A stretch of DNA of 56,257 bases from contig JANJUF010000053.1 in assembly GCA_024710705.1 (NCBI GenBank), positions 1 to 56,257 of the forward strand, in the 5' to 3' direction. This stretch comes from Gemmatimonadaceae bacterium. GTDB lineage: Bacteria; Gemmatimonadota; Gemmatimonadetes; Gemmatimonadales; Gemmatimonadaceae. The position numbers and the translations under genes are program-made. Below the pieces are notes generated by a model that was given only the letters and a program-made list of their open reading frames with translations, ran no database searches and was not told the origin of the DNA. Below are positions 36,160 to 44,713 of the stretch, in pieces. Within the stretch, counting starts at the first letter, position 1. Every line of letters starts with the position of its first letter.

Positions 36160-36297
36160 TTGCCACAGAGGCACAGGGACACAGCGGGCATCGTCGGCTG
36201 TCGGCGGCGACTTAGTTCCCGAGAAGAAGAGACCTCAAAGGGGAACTGCGCCCACACCCGGCGCCAAACCCTCTGTGCCCCTGTATCTCTGTGGCAA
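36160..36297. repeat. 138-bp palindromic element with CACAGAG ends
   Basis: The left end (36160-36184, beginning TTGCCACAGAGGCACAG) and the right end (36271-36297, the same sequence inverted) are imperfect terminal inverted repeats. Inside is a second, perfect inverted pair AGTTCCC (36214-36220) and GGGAACT (36241-36247). No real reading frame is present. It fills the 169-bp gap between hyuB and the convergent HD-GYP gene. A single left arm recurs at 27310-27336. The layout resembles a non-autonomous mobile repeat (MITE/REP class) or a bidirectional 3'-end structure. Confidence 0.8.
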
Positions 36298-36315
36298 CGC
36301 AGTTTCCGGAACTGG

Positions 36316-38316
36316 CTACGGAATCGCCCAAGTCCCGGTCTGCCCACTCCGCCGCGACGTGCCTTCGCTCGGCGTCACCCGCGTCCACACCTGTGCCGCC
36401 GTGAAGGTCGCGAGCAGGTGCGGATCGATCAGCCCGCCCTTGGCCTCGGCGTGCAGGATGTCCAGCGCCCGCTCCGTCGGCACGGCGCGCTTGTACGGGC
36501 GGTCGGTGGCCGTGAGCGCGTCGTAGATGTCGGCGATCGTCATCATGCGCGTTTGCACAGGGATGGCCTGTTCGTCCACGCCGCGGGGATAGCCCTTGCC
36601 GTTGAGTTTCTCGTGGTGCCCGTAGGCGATCTCCGGGATGCCCTTGAGTTCCTTCGTCCACGGGATCTGCTGCAGGAAGCGATACGTGTGCGTCACGTGC
36701 GACTCGATCTCGCGGCGCTCGCGCGGATCGAGGTTGCCCTTGTTGATCATCAGGAAACGCAATTCCTCCTCGCTGAGCAACGGACGCACCACGCCGTCGA
36801 AATCCACATACGTGTGCCGGTGGATCTCTTCGAGCTCGGTGAACGTGCCCTCCGGCAGGATTGTCGGCTCGTTGGCCCGGGTGATGGCGTCGAGCCAGCG
36901 GAGGAGCCGGTCGCGCTCCTCGCGGCGCATCGCGTCGAGCCGTGCCGTCGCCTCCGCGTAATCGCGCTGGCCGTGCTCGGCGAGGTACTCGGCGCGTTCG
37001 CGTTCGTACTCCAGGTCCGCCTGCTGCATCAGGAACTGGAAGCGACCGCGCACCAGGGCGAGGTCCGAGCCGTACAGCTTCTTCTGCTTCACCAGTACCT
37101 GCTCGCGGACGCCGACCTTGCCGAAGTCGTGCAGCAATCCGGCGTAGCGGATCTCGCGGAGCTGGTCCTTCGTGAAGGTGAGGCCCTTGTACGGGCCTTC
37201 CCCGGCGCGGTCCACCGATTCGGCGATGCCGGTGGTGAGGGTCGCGACGCGGAATGAGTGGCCAGAGGTGGTCGGGTCTCGCGATTCGATGGCCGTGACC
37301 GCCGCCGTCACGAAGCCTTCGAAGAGGCGCTCGATGTCTTCGTAGAGCTGCGAGTTCTCGATGGCCACTGCCGCCTGCGCCGCCAGGGCCGCGACCAGTT
37401 CCGCCGAATGCTGGTCGAAGGGAATCACCTGTGCGTCCACCACCGCCTGCGAGGTGAGCGGCACCGAGGCGTCTCGCTTCTTGTTGATGAGCTGGAGGAC
37501 CCCGATCACCTCGTCGCGCAGGGTGAACATCGGGATCACCAGCATGGACTTCGTGCGATAGCCAAACTTCTCGTCGAAGGAGCGGTTCTGCCGGTAGGTG
37601 ACGTGTTCCGGGAGCAGGTACACGTCGCTGATCATCAGGCGCTCCCCAGTGGCCGCCACGTAGCCGGAGAGGCTGGTGTGGTCGATGGGAATCGAGAACT
37701 CGGTGAAGGGCAGGTCAGGCAGTGTAGTGTTCTGCGAAAGCTTGAAGCGCAAGGTTGGGGGCTTGTTGCTGTCGTCGGCGTCGTTCCAGACCAGGTACAG
37801 CGAGCCGGCGTCGGCGCTCGAGAGCCGCTTGGCCTGCGTGAGGATCATCCCCAGCAGGGTGTCGAGGTTGCGCTCGGTGGCGAGCGCGGCGCCCACGCGC
37901 GAGAGCTCGCGCAGGTCAGTGGCGCTCGACTGCTGCAGGCGCTCGGCGCGGGCCTCGGCGACGATGGCGGCGGCGTGCCGCAGCGCGCCCTGCAGGGCCG
38001 TGCGGCCGAGGGCCGGAGCGGCGTCGGCGGCAATCCATGTGAGCAGCGCCGCGTGCTCCAGCGAGGAGGCCGGGGCGGTCTGCCCGTGGTCGCCCACGCC
38101 CACCAGCGCGGCCCGCTTGGCCAGCGCGTCCAGGGCGTCGAGCGGCGCGTTGGCTGCCAGCGCCCCATCCACGAGGATCACCGTTGGGCGGTCGGCCTCG
38201 AGCGTGCCGGCGGCCGGCAGCTCGCGCACGCGCCGCACCTCGAGCGCCGCGTCGGCCCCGAGGGTGGGGAAGGCGGCGAGGGTGCGGCCCTCGGGAACGA
38301 TGACGAGTGGTTGCAC
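36316..38316 (-). CDS. GAF-HD-GYP cyclic di-GMP phosphodiesterase
   Basis: 666 residues. An N-terminal receiver-like or unassigned region (1-110) is followed by a GAF domain (~145-330; YLVWNDADD, MLVIPMF, GVLQLINKK) and an HD-GYP domain: HD at His396-Asp397 in LLHDFGKVGV, and HHEKLNGKGYPRG from His567. About 170 residues separate the two motifs, roughly 100 more than usual, with the insert forming a charged helical segment. The domain hydrolyses cyclic di-GMP. GTG start at 38316 without a visible ribosome-binding site; a strong hairpin lies just upstream. Confidence 0.9.
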   Translation of the reverse strand: MQPLVIVPEGRTLAAFPTLGADAALEVRRVRELPAAGTLEADRPTVILVDGALAANAPLDALDALAKRAALVGVGDHGQTAPASSLEHAALLTWIAADAAPALGRTALQGALRHAAAIVAEARAERLQQSSATDLRELSRVGAALATERNLDTLLGMILTQAKRLSSADAGSLYLVWNDADDSNKPPTLRFKLSQNTTLPDLPFTEFSIPIDHTSLSGYVAATGERLMISDVYLLPEHVTYRQNRSFDEKFGYRTKSMLVIPMFTLRDEVIGVLQLINKKRDASVPLTSQAVVDAQVIPFDQHSAELVAALAAQAAVAIENSQLYEDIERLFEGFVTAAVTAIESRDPTTSGHSFRVATLTTGIAESVDRAGEGPYKGLTFTKDQLREIRYAGLLHDFGKVGVREQVLVKQKKLYGSDLALVRGRFQFLMQQADLEYERERAEYLAEHGQRDYAEATARLDAMRREERDRLLRWLDAITRANEPTILPEGTFTELEEIHRHTYVDFDGVVRPLLSEEELRFLMINKGNLDPRERREIESHVTHTYRFLQQIPWTKELKGIPEIAYGHHEKLNGKGYPRGVDEQAIPVQTRMMTIADIYDALTATDRPYKRAVPTERALDILHAEAKGGLIDPHLLATFTAAQVWTRVTPSEGTSRRSGQTGTWAIP

Positions 38317-38338
38317 GGGTCGAGTGGGGGTGAAACTG

Positions 38339-38376
38339 GAGCCGCCGCCGTCCGGGTTGCTGGACGACGGCGGCTC
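38339..38376 (-). terminator. 15-bp hairpin between csgG-like and HD-GYP genes
   Basis: 38339-38353 pairs with 38362-38376 at 14 of 15 positions around an 8-base loop. Read on the minus strand it lies 39 bases after the CsgG-like stop and 22 before the HD-GYP start. The T content after it is weak. It may terminate the upstream operon or shield the HD-GYP leader. Confidence 0.5.
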
Positions 38377-38415
38377 AAGGTTACAGCGGAATCACGGGCA
38401 CCCGCTAGAGAGCGG

Positions 38416-39129
38416 TCAGCGCGAGGCTCCCTCGAGACGCGCCTTGGCGGTGCGGGCGTCCTCGAAGTCCGGGAAGCGGTCAATCACCTGGCTGAAGAGC
38501 GTCAGCGCCTCGTCGCGGTTGCCCGCGTCCTGGGCGCTGATGGCCCGCGAATACATCATCACGGCCTGGAACGGCACGCGGGCCTGACGCGTGTTGCGCG
38601 CCTCGCTGTTCTGCCGGGCGGCCGGCGTCAGCGCCGGCAGCTGCAGCCCACGGTTCGCGGCCTGGCCCACCTTGGCGACGAGGGCCATGAAGTTCTCCGT
38701 CTTGTCGCGGTCCATGTGGGTCCACGCGATGCGACCCGTCTCGGAGTCGATGGTCTTGAGCGTGATGACCATCGTGCCGGAGCGGTCGGTCACGAACGAG
38801 CCCGTGATCATGTGCTTGGCGCCGAGGAGGCGGCCGATGCGCGCGGCCGTCGCGTCATCCACGCGGCCGTTCTGCCCGAGGTCCTGCTCGCGCAGGATGT
38901 TCACGAGGTTCTCGCGTTCGACGATCCGGATGCCGGTGTTCTGCGCGAGTTCGAACAGCAGGAGGTCGGCGATGCCCTTGGACAGCGGGGCGAGCTCGTC
39001 GTTGGCCGCACCGATTGCACTATTCACGAACGGGAGCACCGCGAGCGTGGGTCGCGTGTCCTCCTGCGCGAAGAGCGGCATCGCCACGATGGCGAGGACC
39101 GCGGTGGCACGGGAGAGTTGCTTCAGCAT
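38416..39129 (-). CDS. CsgG/HfaB-like exported protein with C-terminal TPR-like helices
   Basis: 237 residues. The signal peptide ends MPLFA followed by QED. The CsgG-like core is TLAVLPFVN, GIADLLLFELAQNTGIRIVERENL, GRLLGAKHMITGSFV and SGTMVITLKTIDSETGRI. CsgG itself is an outer-membrane pore for curli; many relatives are soluble periplasmic proteins, and this one lacks the lipobox and the transmembrane hairpins of CsgG. Its last ~50 residues (MMYSRAISAQDAGNRDEALT) look like one tetratricopeptide pair. GGAGG lies five bases before the ATG at 39129. It follows the MBL gene by 17 bases. Confidence 0.82.
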   Translation of the reverse strand: MLKQLSRATAVLAIVAMPLFAQEDTRPTLAVLPFVNSAIGAANDELAPLSKGIADLLLFELAQNTGIRIVERENLVNILREQDLGQNGRVDDATAARIGRLLGAKHMITGSFVTDRSGTMVITLKTIDSETGRIAWTHMDRDKTENFMALVAKVGQAANRGLQLPALTPAARQNSEARNTRQARVPFQAVMMYSRAISAQDAGNRDEALTLFSQVIDRFPDFEDARTAKARLEGASR

Positions 39130-39146
39130 CACTGCCTCCGGAGAGG

Positions 39147-40022
39147 TTAGAGAGTCAGGGTCAATCCTTCCGCGGCGGCAATCACTTGCAGGCTGCTCCC
39201 GCGGTCCTTCACCATCGCCCGGCAGAGCGCCAAGTGGTGGTCCAGCTGTTCATCCGTCCGACGCGGCTCGTGGTGGTACAGCACCAGCGTCTCCACCTCC
39301 GCATCCATCGCCAAGGTCACCGCCTCGGCGTAGGTCGAGTGCCCCCAGCCGCGGTGGTGGTCATACTCCTCGGTGGTGTACGTCGTGTCATGGATAAGGA
39401 CTGCCGATCCGCGCACGAACGTCACCATCTGGTTCCGCCAGTCGGCCGGCGAGTCGTAGCGCGGATGCGCCGCGAGCTCGTTGTCCGATACATACACCAG
39501 CGATCCGCCCTTGCCGCCCGTTTCGGTGAACCGGTACCCGAGTGCCCCACCGGGGTGTTGCACGGCAAAAGCCGTCACTTCGTACCCCGTCCCTTCGGTG
39601 GGAGTGCCTTCGGGCAACCCCCGGAAGTCGATTGTGGCATCCAGCTCCTCGAACGACACGGGGAACACCACCGGCGACATCTGGTCCCGCAACACCTTGT
39701 CGAAGCTCCGCTGCAGGCTCTCGGAGCCCCAGATCGTGAAATGATTCCCGCGACCGAAGATCGGTGCGAAGAAGGGGATGCCTTGGATGTGATCCCAGTG
39801 CGCGTGCGTCAGGAAGATGTCTCCCTTGATCGGCGCGCCATTGGACCGTTCCAGCAGGTTCCTCCCCAGCTCGCGGATGCCGGTTCCGGCGTCCAGGATC
39901 ACCAGCCATCCCGAATCCGTCCGCACCTCCACGCACGGGGTGTTGCCCCCGTATCGCACCGTATTCGATCCAGGAGTCGGGATGGACCCACGGGTCCCCC
40001 AGAAACGGACCCGCAGTGTCAT
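39147..40022 (-). CDS. Metallo-beta-lactamase-fold hydrolase
   Basis: 291 residues. Starts with RFWGTRGSIPTPG and NTVRYGGNTPCVEV, then the metal-binding THAHWDHIQG, later GGSLVYVSDNE and LIHDTTYT, with a final YHHEPRRTDEQLD. The layout is that of the RNase Z/PhnP-like group of MBL hydrolases, in which the substrates are phosphodiesters. A related group in Myxococcus and cyanobacteria is linked to cyclic-nucleotide signalling, which I mention only because the neighbour is a CRP-type regulator. GGGGGA precedes the ATG. A CRP-like palindrome lies 74 bases upstream of the start. Confidence 0.9.
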   Translation of the reverse strand: MTLRVRFWGTRGSIPTPGSNTVRYGGNTPCVEVRTDSGWLVILDAGTGIRELGRNLLERSNGAPIKGDIFLTHAHWDHIQGIPFFAPIFGRGNHFTIWGSESLQRSFDKVLRDQMSPVVFPVSFEELDATIDFRGLPEGTPTEGTGYEVTAFAVQHPGGALGYRFTETGGKGGSLVYVSDNELAAHPRYDSPADWRNQMVTFVRGSAVLIHDTTYTTEEYDHHRGWGHSTYAEAVTLAMDAEVETLVLYHHEPRRTDEQLDHHLALCRAMVKDRGSSLQVIAAAEGLTLTL

Positions 40023-40095
40023 CGCGTCCCCCGGAACACGCCGAAAGATGCCGTGTGGAAGGGCTCAAGGTGAAGGAAGGGCATCACGGGGTCCG

Positions 40096-40111
40096 GGTGA
40101 CGGCGGTCACA
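40096..40111. promoter_or_regulatory. CRP-like operator between the CRP-type gene and MBL gene
   Basis: GGTGA-N6-TCACA differs from the CRP consensus TGTGA-N6-TCACA at one position. It lies 13 bases past the stop of the CRP-type regulator and 74 bases upstream of the hydrolase start, where an activator or repressor of the hydrolase gene would bind. Confidence 0.45.
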
Positions 40112-40124
40112 GTGGCGGAGACGG

Positions 40125-40799
40125 TCAGAGGCGCTGCTGCGAGCGCTTCTCGAGCGCGGGGCGGTCGGTGATTCTGATGCGGCGGCGCTCGGTGCTGATC
40201 CAGCCGGCGTCCACGAACTCGCGCATCGCGCGCGAGACGGTCTCGCGCGAGGCACCGATGACGTGCGCAATGGTCTGGTGCGTCAGCGGCTTGGCAATCT
40301 CGTCCGACCCGCCTTCTTCGGCGGCATCGAGGATCACGCGGGCGATGCGGCCCGGGACGTCCAGCAGCACCAGCGAGCCGATCTTGTCATCGGCACGGCG
40401 CAACCGGCGCGACAGCTCGATCAACAAGGCCCAGGCCACCGCCGGATTCTGTTCCACGCGGCGCCTGAAATCTTCGCGGCGCAGCACGAGCAGCGTGCTG
40501 TCCTCCATGGCGACCACGTGCGCCGAGCGCGGCTGGTCATCGATCAGCGAGAGTTCGCCGAAGTGTTCCCCGTTCCCGAGGATGCCGAGGATCACCTCGC
40601 GACCATCCTCGGCCACCAGCACGACCTTGACACGGCCGTCGCGGACGACGAACAAGGAGTCGCCGGGATCATCCTCGAAGAGGATCACGCTCCCGCGGGG
40701 ATAGCTCTTCTCGCGGGCGAGCCCGGCGAAGTTGGCGACCTCGGAAGCACCCAGGGAACGGAACAGCGGGACAGTGGCGAGGAAATCGGCAGTGGACAT
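40125..40799 (-). CDS. CRP/FNR-family transcriptional regulator
   Basis: 224 residues. Cyclic-nucleotide-binding domain (~10-120) with GELSLIDDQPRSA (81-93), keeping Glu82, Arg91 and Ser92, which correspond to cAMP contacts of E. coli CRP; C-terminal winged helix with recognition helix SRETVSRAMREF (184-195). Arg185, Glu186 and Arg190 sit where CRP has its three base-contacting residues, so a TGTGA-like target is expected. There are no N-terminal cysteines, which argues against an FNR-type iron-sulfur sensor. ATG at 40799 is used; the open frame runs on antisense to the next gene. A divergent promoter region of 61 bases separates it from 40861. Confidence 0.92.
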   Translation of the reverse strand: MSTADFLATVPLFRSLGASEVANFAGLAREKSYPRGSVILFEDDPGDSLFVVRDGRVKVVLVAEDGREVILGILGNGEHFGELSLIDDQPRSAHVVAMEDSTLLVLRREDFRRRVEQNPAVAWALLIELSRRLRRADDKIGSLVLLDVPGRIARVILDAAEEGGSDEIAKPLTHQTIAHVIGASRETVSRAMREFVDAGWISTERRRIRITDRPALEKRSQQRL

Positions 40800-40860
40800 T
40801 CTTTCGATGGTCGGGTGGGGCGGACGGACCGCGTGCAGAATATGGGGTGCAGAACGCCCG

Positions 40861-42588
40861 TTGGCGATATGCTCGCCCCGGATCCGTTCCGGGCTGGCCT
40901 GCGTCGCCCTGCTCGCCTCGGTGGGGCTGGCGGCGGAGGCGCAGGTGGTCGCGGTCACCGTACTCGACAGCGCGGCCCGCGCCGCGATGCCGTTCGCGAT
41001 CGTCTCCCTCGAGGACTCCGCGGGCGCGCGCCTCGCGGCCGAGCTTACCGACGCCTCGGGGGCGGCCATGCTCCGTGCGCCTGCCGCAGGCCGCTTCCGG
41101 CTGCGAGTGGATCGCGCCGGCATCGCTCCGCACCGGGGAATGCTGTTCGGCCTGGGTCCCGGGGACACCCTGCGCCTCACGCTGCGCGTGCCCGTGCGGC
41201 CGCGCTCCCTCGACGCCATCCGCATCGTCGGCGCCTCGGCCTGCGCACCCTCCGGCTCCGAGGGGGACATCGGGAGCGTCTGGGACGCGGCGCGGACCGC
41301 GCTCTTCACCTCGCAACGCGGCGCCGAGCGCGCCGCCCCCGCGATCCGTGTGGCCCGGTTCGATCGCGCCGTGGACCGACAGGGCCGCGTGATCGAGGAG
41401 CGAGTGGACACAATGGTCGTGCGGAGCGCTGAACCATTCCGCACCCTGACGCCGGCGGTGATCTCGCGCGATGGCTATCGCGTCGTCGGTGAGACGGTGG
41501 ATCTCCTCTTCGCGCCTGACGCGCGCACGTTGCTCTCGGACGAGTTCGCTCGTGACCACTGTTTTCGGCTCGTCGCCGATCCACGGGCGCCCGAGTTGAT
41601 TGGGCTCAGCTTCGCGCCGACACCAGGACGCGAGGTCGTGGACATCGCCGGCACCTTCTGGCTCGACCGCGAGACGAGCCTGCTGGATCGCGTGGAGTAT
41701 CGGTACCGCAACGCCGGCGAGGACGCGGAGGAGGCCGGGGCGGGGGGCGAACTGCTGTTCGGCGAGGTGGCACCGAGCATACGTGGCATCGTCGGCTGGA
41801 CGGTGCGCACGCCGCGCCTGGGCACGGCGCGCGTCCGGGGCGCACGCGGAGAGGTTTCGACGCGCGACACGCTGGTTGGCCTGCGCGAAGAAGGCGCGTT
41901 GCTGTCGGCGGCGGTGTCGCCCGCAGTCGAATCGGGGCCGAATGCGGCCGCCGCCACCGGCGTGGTCGTCGGCATCGTGCGCGATCCCAGCAACCCACGC
42001 GGTGGGTTGCCGGTGGCGCGCGCTGTGGTCCTCGGCGTGGGTCGCGGCGCGCTGACCGATTCCCTCGGGCGATTCAGAATCGCTGGCCTGCCGCCCGGTC
42101 CGGCCACGCTCCGCGTGGACCACGAGCGGCTGCGGCTCTATCGGGTGCCCTCGCGCGTGGACCTTGATGTTCCTTCCGGCGATTCCGTGTTCGTGACGCT
42201 GCAGCTGCCGGCGGGGCGTGCGGCCCTTGCGGTCCTGTGTCCCACGACCGACGCGGACGTGGATGGGCGAGGCGCCGTGGTGGCGCGGGTGGTGGACGCG
42301 TCGCTCGGCCACGGCGTCGCCAGCGCGGCGGCGCTGGCCACGTGGCGAGGGCGACTGCTGCCGACCTTCGTACGGGCCGGCGCCGAGCGCGGGGAGACGG
42401 ACGAGATTGGGCACCTGGTGCTCTGTGGGCTCCGGGCGGGGGTGCCGGTGCGGATCGCTCTCGCGGCGCGCGGGTACCGGACGGGCTACGCGACGGTCTC
42501 GCTCGTTGCCGGAGCCGTGGCGGAGCGTGAAATTCGGCTCACTCCCTGCGCGCCCCACGATCACCCTTCCATATGCCCCGAGCCCTGA
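40861..42588 (+). CDS. Exported protein with carboxypeptidase-regulatory-like domains
   Basis: About 575 residues. A signal peptide (RIRSGLACVALLASVGLAAEA then QVV) and two or three carboxypeptidase-regulatory-like beta-sandwich domains are visible: AAMPFAIVSLEDSAGARL near the start, and GGLPVARAVVLGVGRGALTDSLGRFRIAG-type strands, cut here to GALTDSLGRFRIAGLPPG, in the middle. Function unknown; such proteins are abundant in Bacteroidota and Gemmatimonadota envelopes. The start is uncertain: TTG 40861 gives a normal signal peptide, while ATG 40807 adds an 18-residue leader. Neither has a ribosome-binding site. Confidence 0.72.
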   Translation: MAICSPRIRSGLACVALLASVGLAAEAQVVAVTVLDSAARAAMPFAIVSLEDSAGARLAAELTDASGAAMLRAPAAGRFRLRVDRAGIAPHRGMLFGLGPGDTLRLTLRVPVRPRSLDAIRIVGASACAPSGSEGDIGSVWDAARTALFTSQRGAERAAPAIRVARFDRAVDRQGRVIEERVDTMVVRSAEPFRTLTPAVISRDGYRVVGETVDLLFAPDARTLLSDEFARDHCFRLVADPRAPELIGLSFAPTPGREVVDIAGTFWLDRETSLLDRVEYRYRNAGEDAEEAGAGGELLFGEVAPSIRGIVGWTVRTPRLGTARVRGARGEVSTRDTLVGLREEGALLSAAVSPAVESGPNAAAATGVVVGIVRDPSNPRGGLPVARAVVLGVGRGALTDSLGRFRIAGLPPGPATLRVDHERLRLYRVPSRVDLDVPSGDSVFVTLQLPAGRAALAVLCPTTDADVDGRGAVVARVVDASLGHGVASAAALATWRGRLLPTFVRAGAERGETDEIGHLVLCGLRAGVPVRIALAARGYRTGYATVSLVAGAVAEREIRLTPCAPHDHPSICPEP

Positions 42589-42593
42589 GGACG

Positions 42594-43334
42594 ATGCGAC
42601 TCGCGGTGCCCGCCGTGCTCTTGGCGTTGGCGGCGTCAGCGTCGGAGATGACCGCGCAGGAGGCCGACTCCGTGTGGGTTGCCGGCCTCGTGGTGGACAG
42701 CGCCGGCGCCGGCGTGCCAGCGGCGCAGGTGTTCGTGGAGCCTGATTCCCGGATGGTGCTTACGGACTCCAGCGGGTCGTTCCTGGTGCGCGTGCCGGTG
42801 GGGCCGTCGCTGCTGATCGTGCGGCGCTTGGGCTACGAGTCGTTCGTGGCCGAGGTGGAGTTTGAGCCGGGTAGGGACCGTCGGTTTCGGGTGGTGCTGC
42901 GGGCAATTCCCTACCAGCTCGAGGCCGTGGAGACACGCAGCCGGCGCAGCTACATGCCGCCGGGTGCACCGGCGGCATTGGACGACTTCTACCGCCGCCG
43001 CGCCGAGGGGCGGGGGCGCACGTTCACGCGTGAGGAGATTGAGCGGCTTGGCAGCGTGCGGGCCGCGGTAGCGACGGTGCCGGGGGTGCGGCCGTCGGTC
43101 GACGGCAATAACCGACTATCAGGTGTCAGCATGACGAGGTGTCCGGGCCAGATCGACAGCGGCCCGCCGACAATCGCCTGGTTCGTGGACGGAATGCGCA
43201 CCCTCAGCGCGCCAGACCTGCAGGACAACGACATCGAGGCCATCGAGGTTTACCGGGGCTCCTCTCAGCTGCCGGCCGAGGCAGTCGGGAACGCCTGCGC
43301 CGCCATCTTCGTGTGGACCAGGCGGGGCAGATAG
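42594..43334 (+). CDS. Carboxypeptidase-regulatory domain plus stand-alone TonB plug
   Basis: 246 residues. The signal peptide [21 protein letters not shown] is followed by QEA. A carboxypeptidase-regulatory-like domain (~28-105; [20 protein letters not shown], cut to [16 protein letters not shown]) is joined to a TonB-receptor plug fragment: [21 protein letters not shown], given here as [19 protein letters not shown], then AWFVDGMRT and [20 protein letters not shown]. There is no beta-barrel; the gene simply ends after [12 protein letters not shown] take it as a natural plug-only protein rather than a truncation, because the stop is clean and no barrel frame follows. GAGGA lies three bases before ATG 42594; ATG 42573 is possible but gives a worse signal peptide. 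Confidence 0.8.
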   Translation: MRLAVPAVLLALAASASEMTAQEADSVWVAGLVVDSAGAGVPAAQVFVEPDSRMVLTDSSGSFLVRVPVGPSLLIVRRLGYESFVAEVEFEPGRDRRFRVVLRAIPYQLEAVETRSRRSYMPPGAPAALDDFYRRRAEGRGRTFTREEIERLGSVRAAVATVPGVRPSVDGNNRLSGVSMTRCPGQIDSGPPTIAWFVDGMRTLSAPDLQDNDIEAIEVYRGSSQLPAEAVGNACAAIFVWTRRGR

Positions 43335-43361
43335 GGGGAGACCGCCCAACCCCTTGTCACC

Positions 43362-43391
43362 TTGCATTTTACCCCCCACCCCGGATATCAT
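43362..43391 (+). promoter_or_regulatory. Sigma-70-like promoter for rpmE
   Basis: TTGCAT (43362-43367), 18 bases, TATCAT (43386-43391). Transcription would begin near 43398, leaving a leader of about 28 bases with a TGAGG ribosome-binding site. This is the only promoter in the window where I see both hexamers. Confidence 0.55.
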
Positions 43392-43425
43392 TATCGGCTC
43401 GTCACAAACCGTTCCTGAGGCAGCC

Positions 43426-43632
43426 ATGAAGCCCGAAATCCATCCCACGTACGCCACGTCCACCGTCTCCTGCGCCTGCGGCAACACCTTCCAGACGCGC
43501 AGCACGGTGGATGCGATCCATACCGACATCTGTGCGGCTTGCCACCCCTTCTTCACCGGCAAGCAGAAGCTTATCGACACCGCTGGCCGTGTTGAGCGCT
43601 TCCGCCAGAAGTACGGGAAGGCGTCCGCCTGA
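43426..43632 (+). CDS. rpmE: 50S ribosomal protein L31
   Basis: 68 residues, full length. [20 protein letters not shown] and [16 protein letters not shown] are the L31 signature. The four cysteines (CxC and CxxC) make this the zinc-binding C+ form. TGAGG lies five bases before the ATG; longer in-frame starts would precede the conserved first residues. It begins the translation cluster and its stop is overlapped by the probable CTG start of prfA. Confidence 0.95.
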   Translation: MKPEIHPTYATSTVSCACGNTFQTRSTVDAIHTDICAACHPFFTGKQKLIDTAGRVERFRQKYGKASA

Positions 43633-44705
43633 GTATCCGCGACCGGCTCGCCGACGCGCTCCTACGCGCCGAAGCGGTCGAGCGCGATCTCCTTGATCCC
43701 AAGACCGTCAAGGACGCCAAGCTGATGGCGTCCCTCGGTCGGGAGCACCAGCGCCTCGGCCAGGTGGTTGAGCGCGCCCGCCATCTGGAGAAGTTGGACC
43801 TGGAGCTCGCGCAGGCGCGCGAGCTCTTGTCGTTCGAAGATGCCGACATGGCCGCCGAGGCGCGCCAGGAGGTCGAAAAGCTCTCCACGGCCATCGAAGC
43901 CGAAGAAGTCGCCCTCCGCCCCCTGCTCGTTCCGCCCGATCCCCTCCACGATCGCAATGCGATCGTCGAGATCCGGGCTGGTACCGGCGGTGACGAGGCG
44001 GCGCTCTTCGCCGCCGACCTCTATCGCATGTACACGCGCTACATCGAGCGACACGGCGGCTGGAAGATCGAGATCATCACGCTGGCCGACGGCACGCTCG
44101 GCGGCCTCAAGGAAGCGATCTTCAAGGTCAGCGGGCAGCAGGCCTTCGGTGCGCTGCGATTCGAATCCGGCGTGCATCGCGTGCAGCGCGTGCCCGCCAC
44201 CGAAGCCCAGGGGCGCATCCACACCTCGGCGGCTACCGTCGCCGTGCTGCCAGAGGCTGAGGAGATTGACCTCAAGATCGAGGACAAAGATCTCCGTATT
44301 GACGTCTTCCGCTCCTCCGGCCCTGGCGGCCAGAGCGTGAACACCACCGACTCGGCTGTGCGCATCACGCACCTGCCGAGCGGGCTCGTGGTCTCGCAAC
44401 AGGACCAGAAGTCGCAGCTGCAGAACAAGCTGAAGGCGATGGAAGTGCTGAGGTCTCGTCTGCTCGACCTGAGGATTGCCGAGCAGGAAGCGGAACGTTC
44501 ACGGATGCGGAAGAGCCAGGTCTCCACCGGCGACCGCTCGGCGAAGATCCGTACGTACAACTATCCCCAGAGTCGCGTGACCGACCATCGCATCGGGTAC
44601 ACCACGCATGACTTGGCGGGTGTGATGGACGGCAAGCTCGACGAGCTGATGGACGCGCTGCACCTCGCCGACATTGAGGAGCGGCTGGCCGGCGACGCGG
44701 GCTGA
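43629..44705 (+). CDS. prfA: Peptide chain release factor 1
   Basis: 358 residues from a probable CTG start, the normal length of RF1. GGQ loop in [18 protein letters not shown], cut to [16 protein letters not shown]; the anticodon-like region is in domain 2/4 with [12 protein letters not shown]; and the C-terminus runs [17 protein letters not shown]. It recognises UAA and UAG. Residues encoded before the first ATG (43725) read [20 protein letters not shown], the conserved N-terminal helix of RF1, so the ATG start is too late. CTG 43629 overlaps the rpmE TGA as CTGA. PrmC, which methylates the GGQ glutamine, is encoded two genes downstream. Confidence 0.93.
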   Translation: MSIRDRLADALLRAEAVERDLLDPKTVKDAKLMASLGREHQRLGQVVERARHLEKLDLELAQARELLSFEDADMAAEARQEVEKLSTAIEAEEVALRPLLVPPDPLHDRNAIVEIRAGTGGDEAALFAADLYRMYTRYIERHGGWKIEIITLADGTLGGLKEAIFKVSGQQAFGALRFESGVHRVQRVPATEAQGRIHTSAATVAVLPEAEEIDLKIEDKDLRIDVFRSSGPGGQSVNTTDSAVRITHLPSGLVVSQQDQKSQLQNKLKAMEVLRSRLLDLRIAEQEAERSRMRKSQVSTGDRSAKIRTYNYPQSRVTDHRIGYTTHDLAGVMDGKLDELMDALHLADIEERLAGDAG

Positions 44706-44713
44706 GGGCGAGT

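Noticed and set aside
36108-36347. Short open frames across the CACAGAG repeat
   Set aside because: Their peptides (with LCLCGN or PLYLCGN) are translations of the repeat itself, not genes.
43725-44705. ATG start for prfA at 43725
   Set aside because: It would remove the conserved N-terminal helix encoded in frame just upstream.
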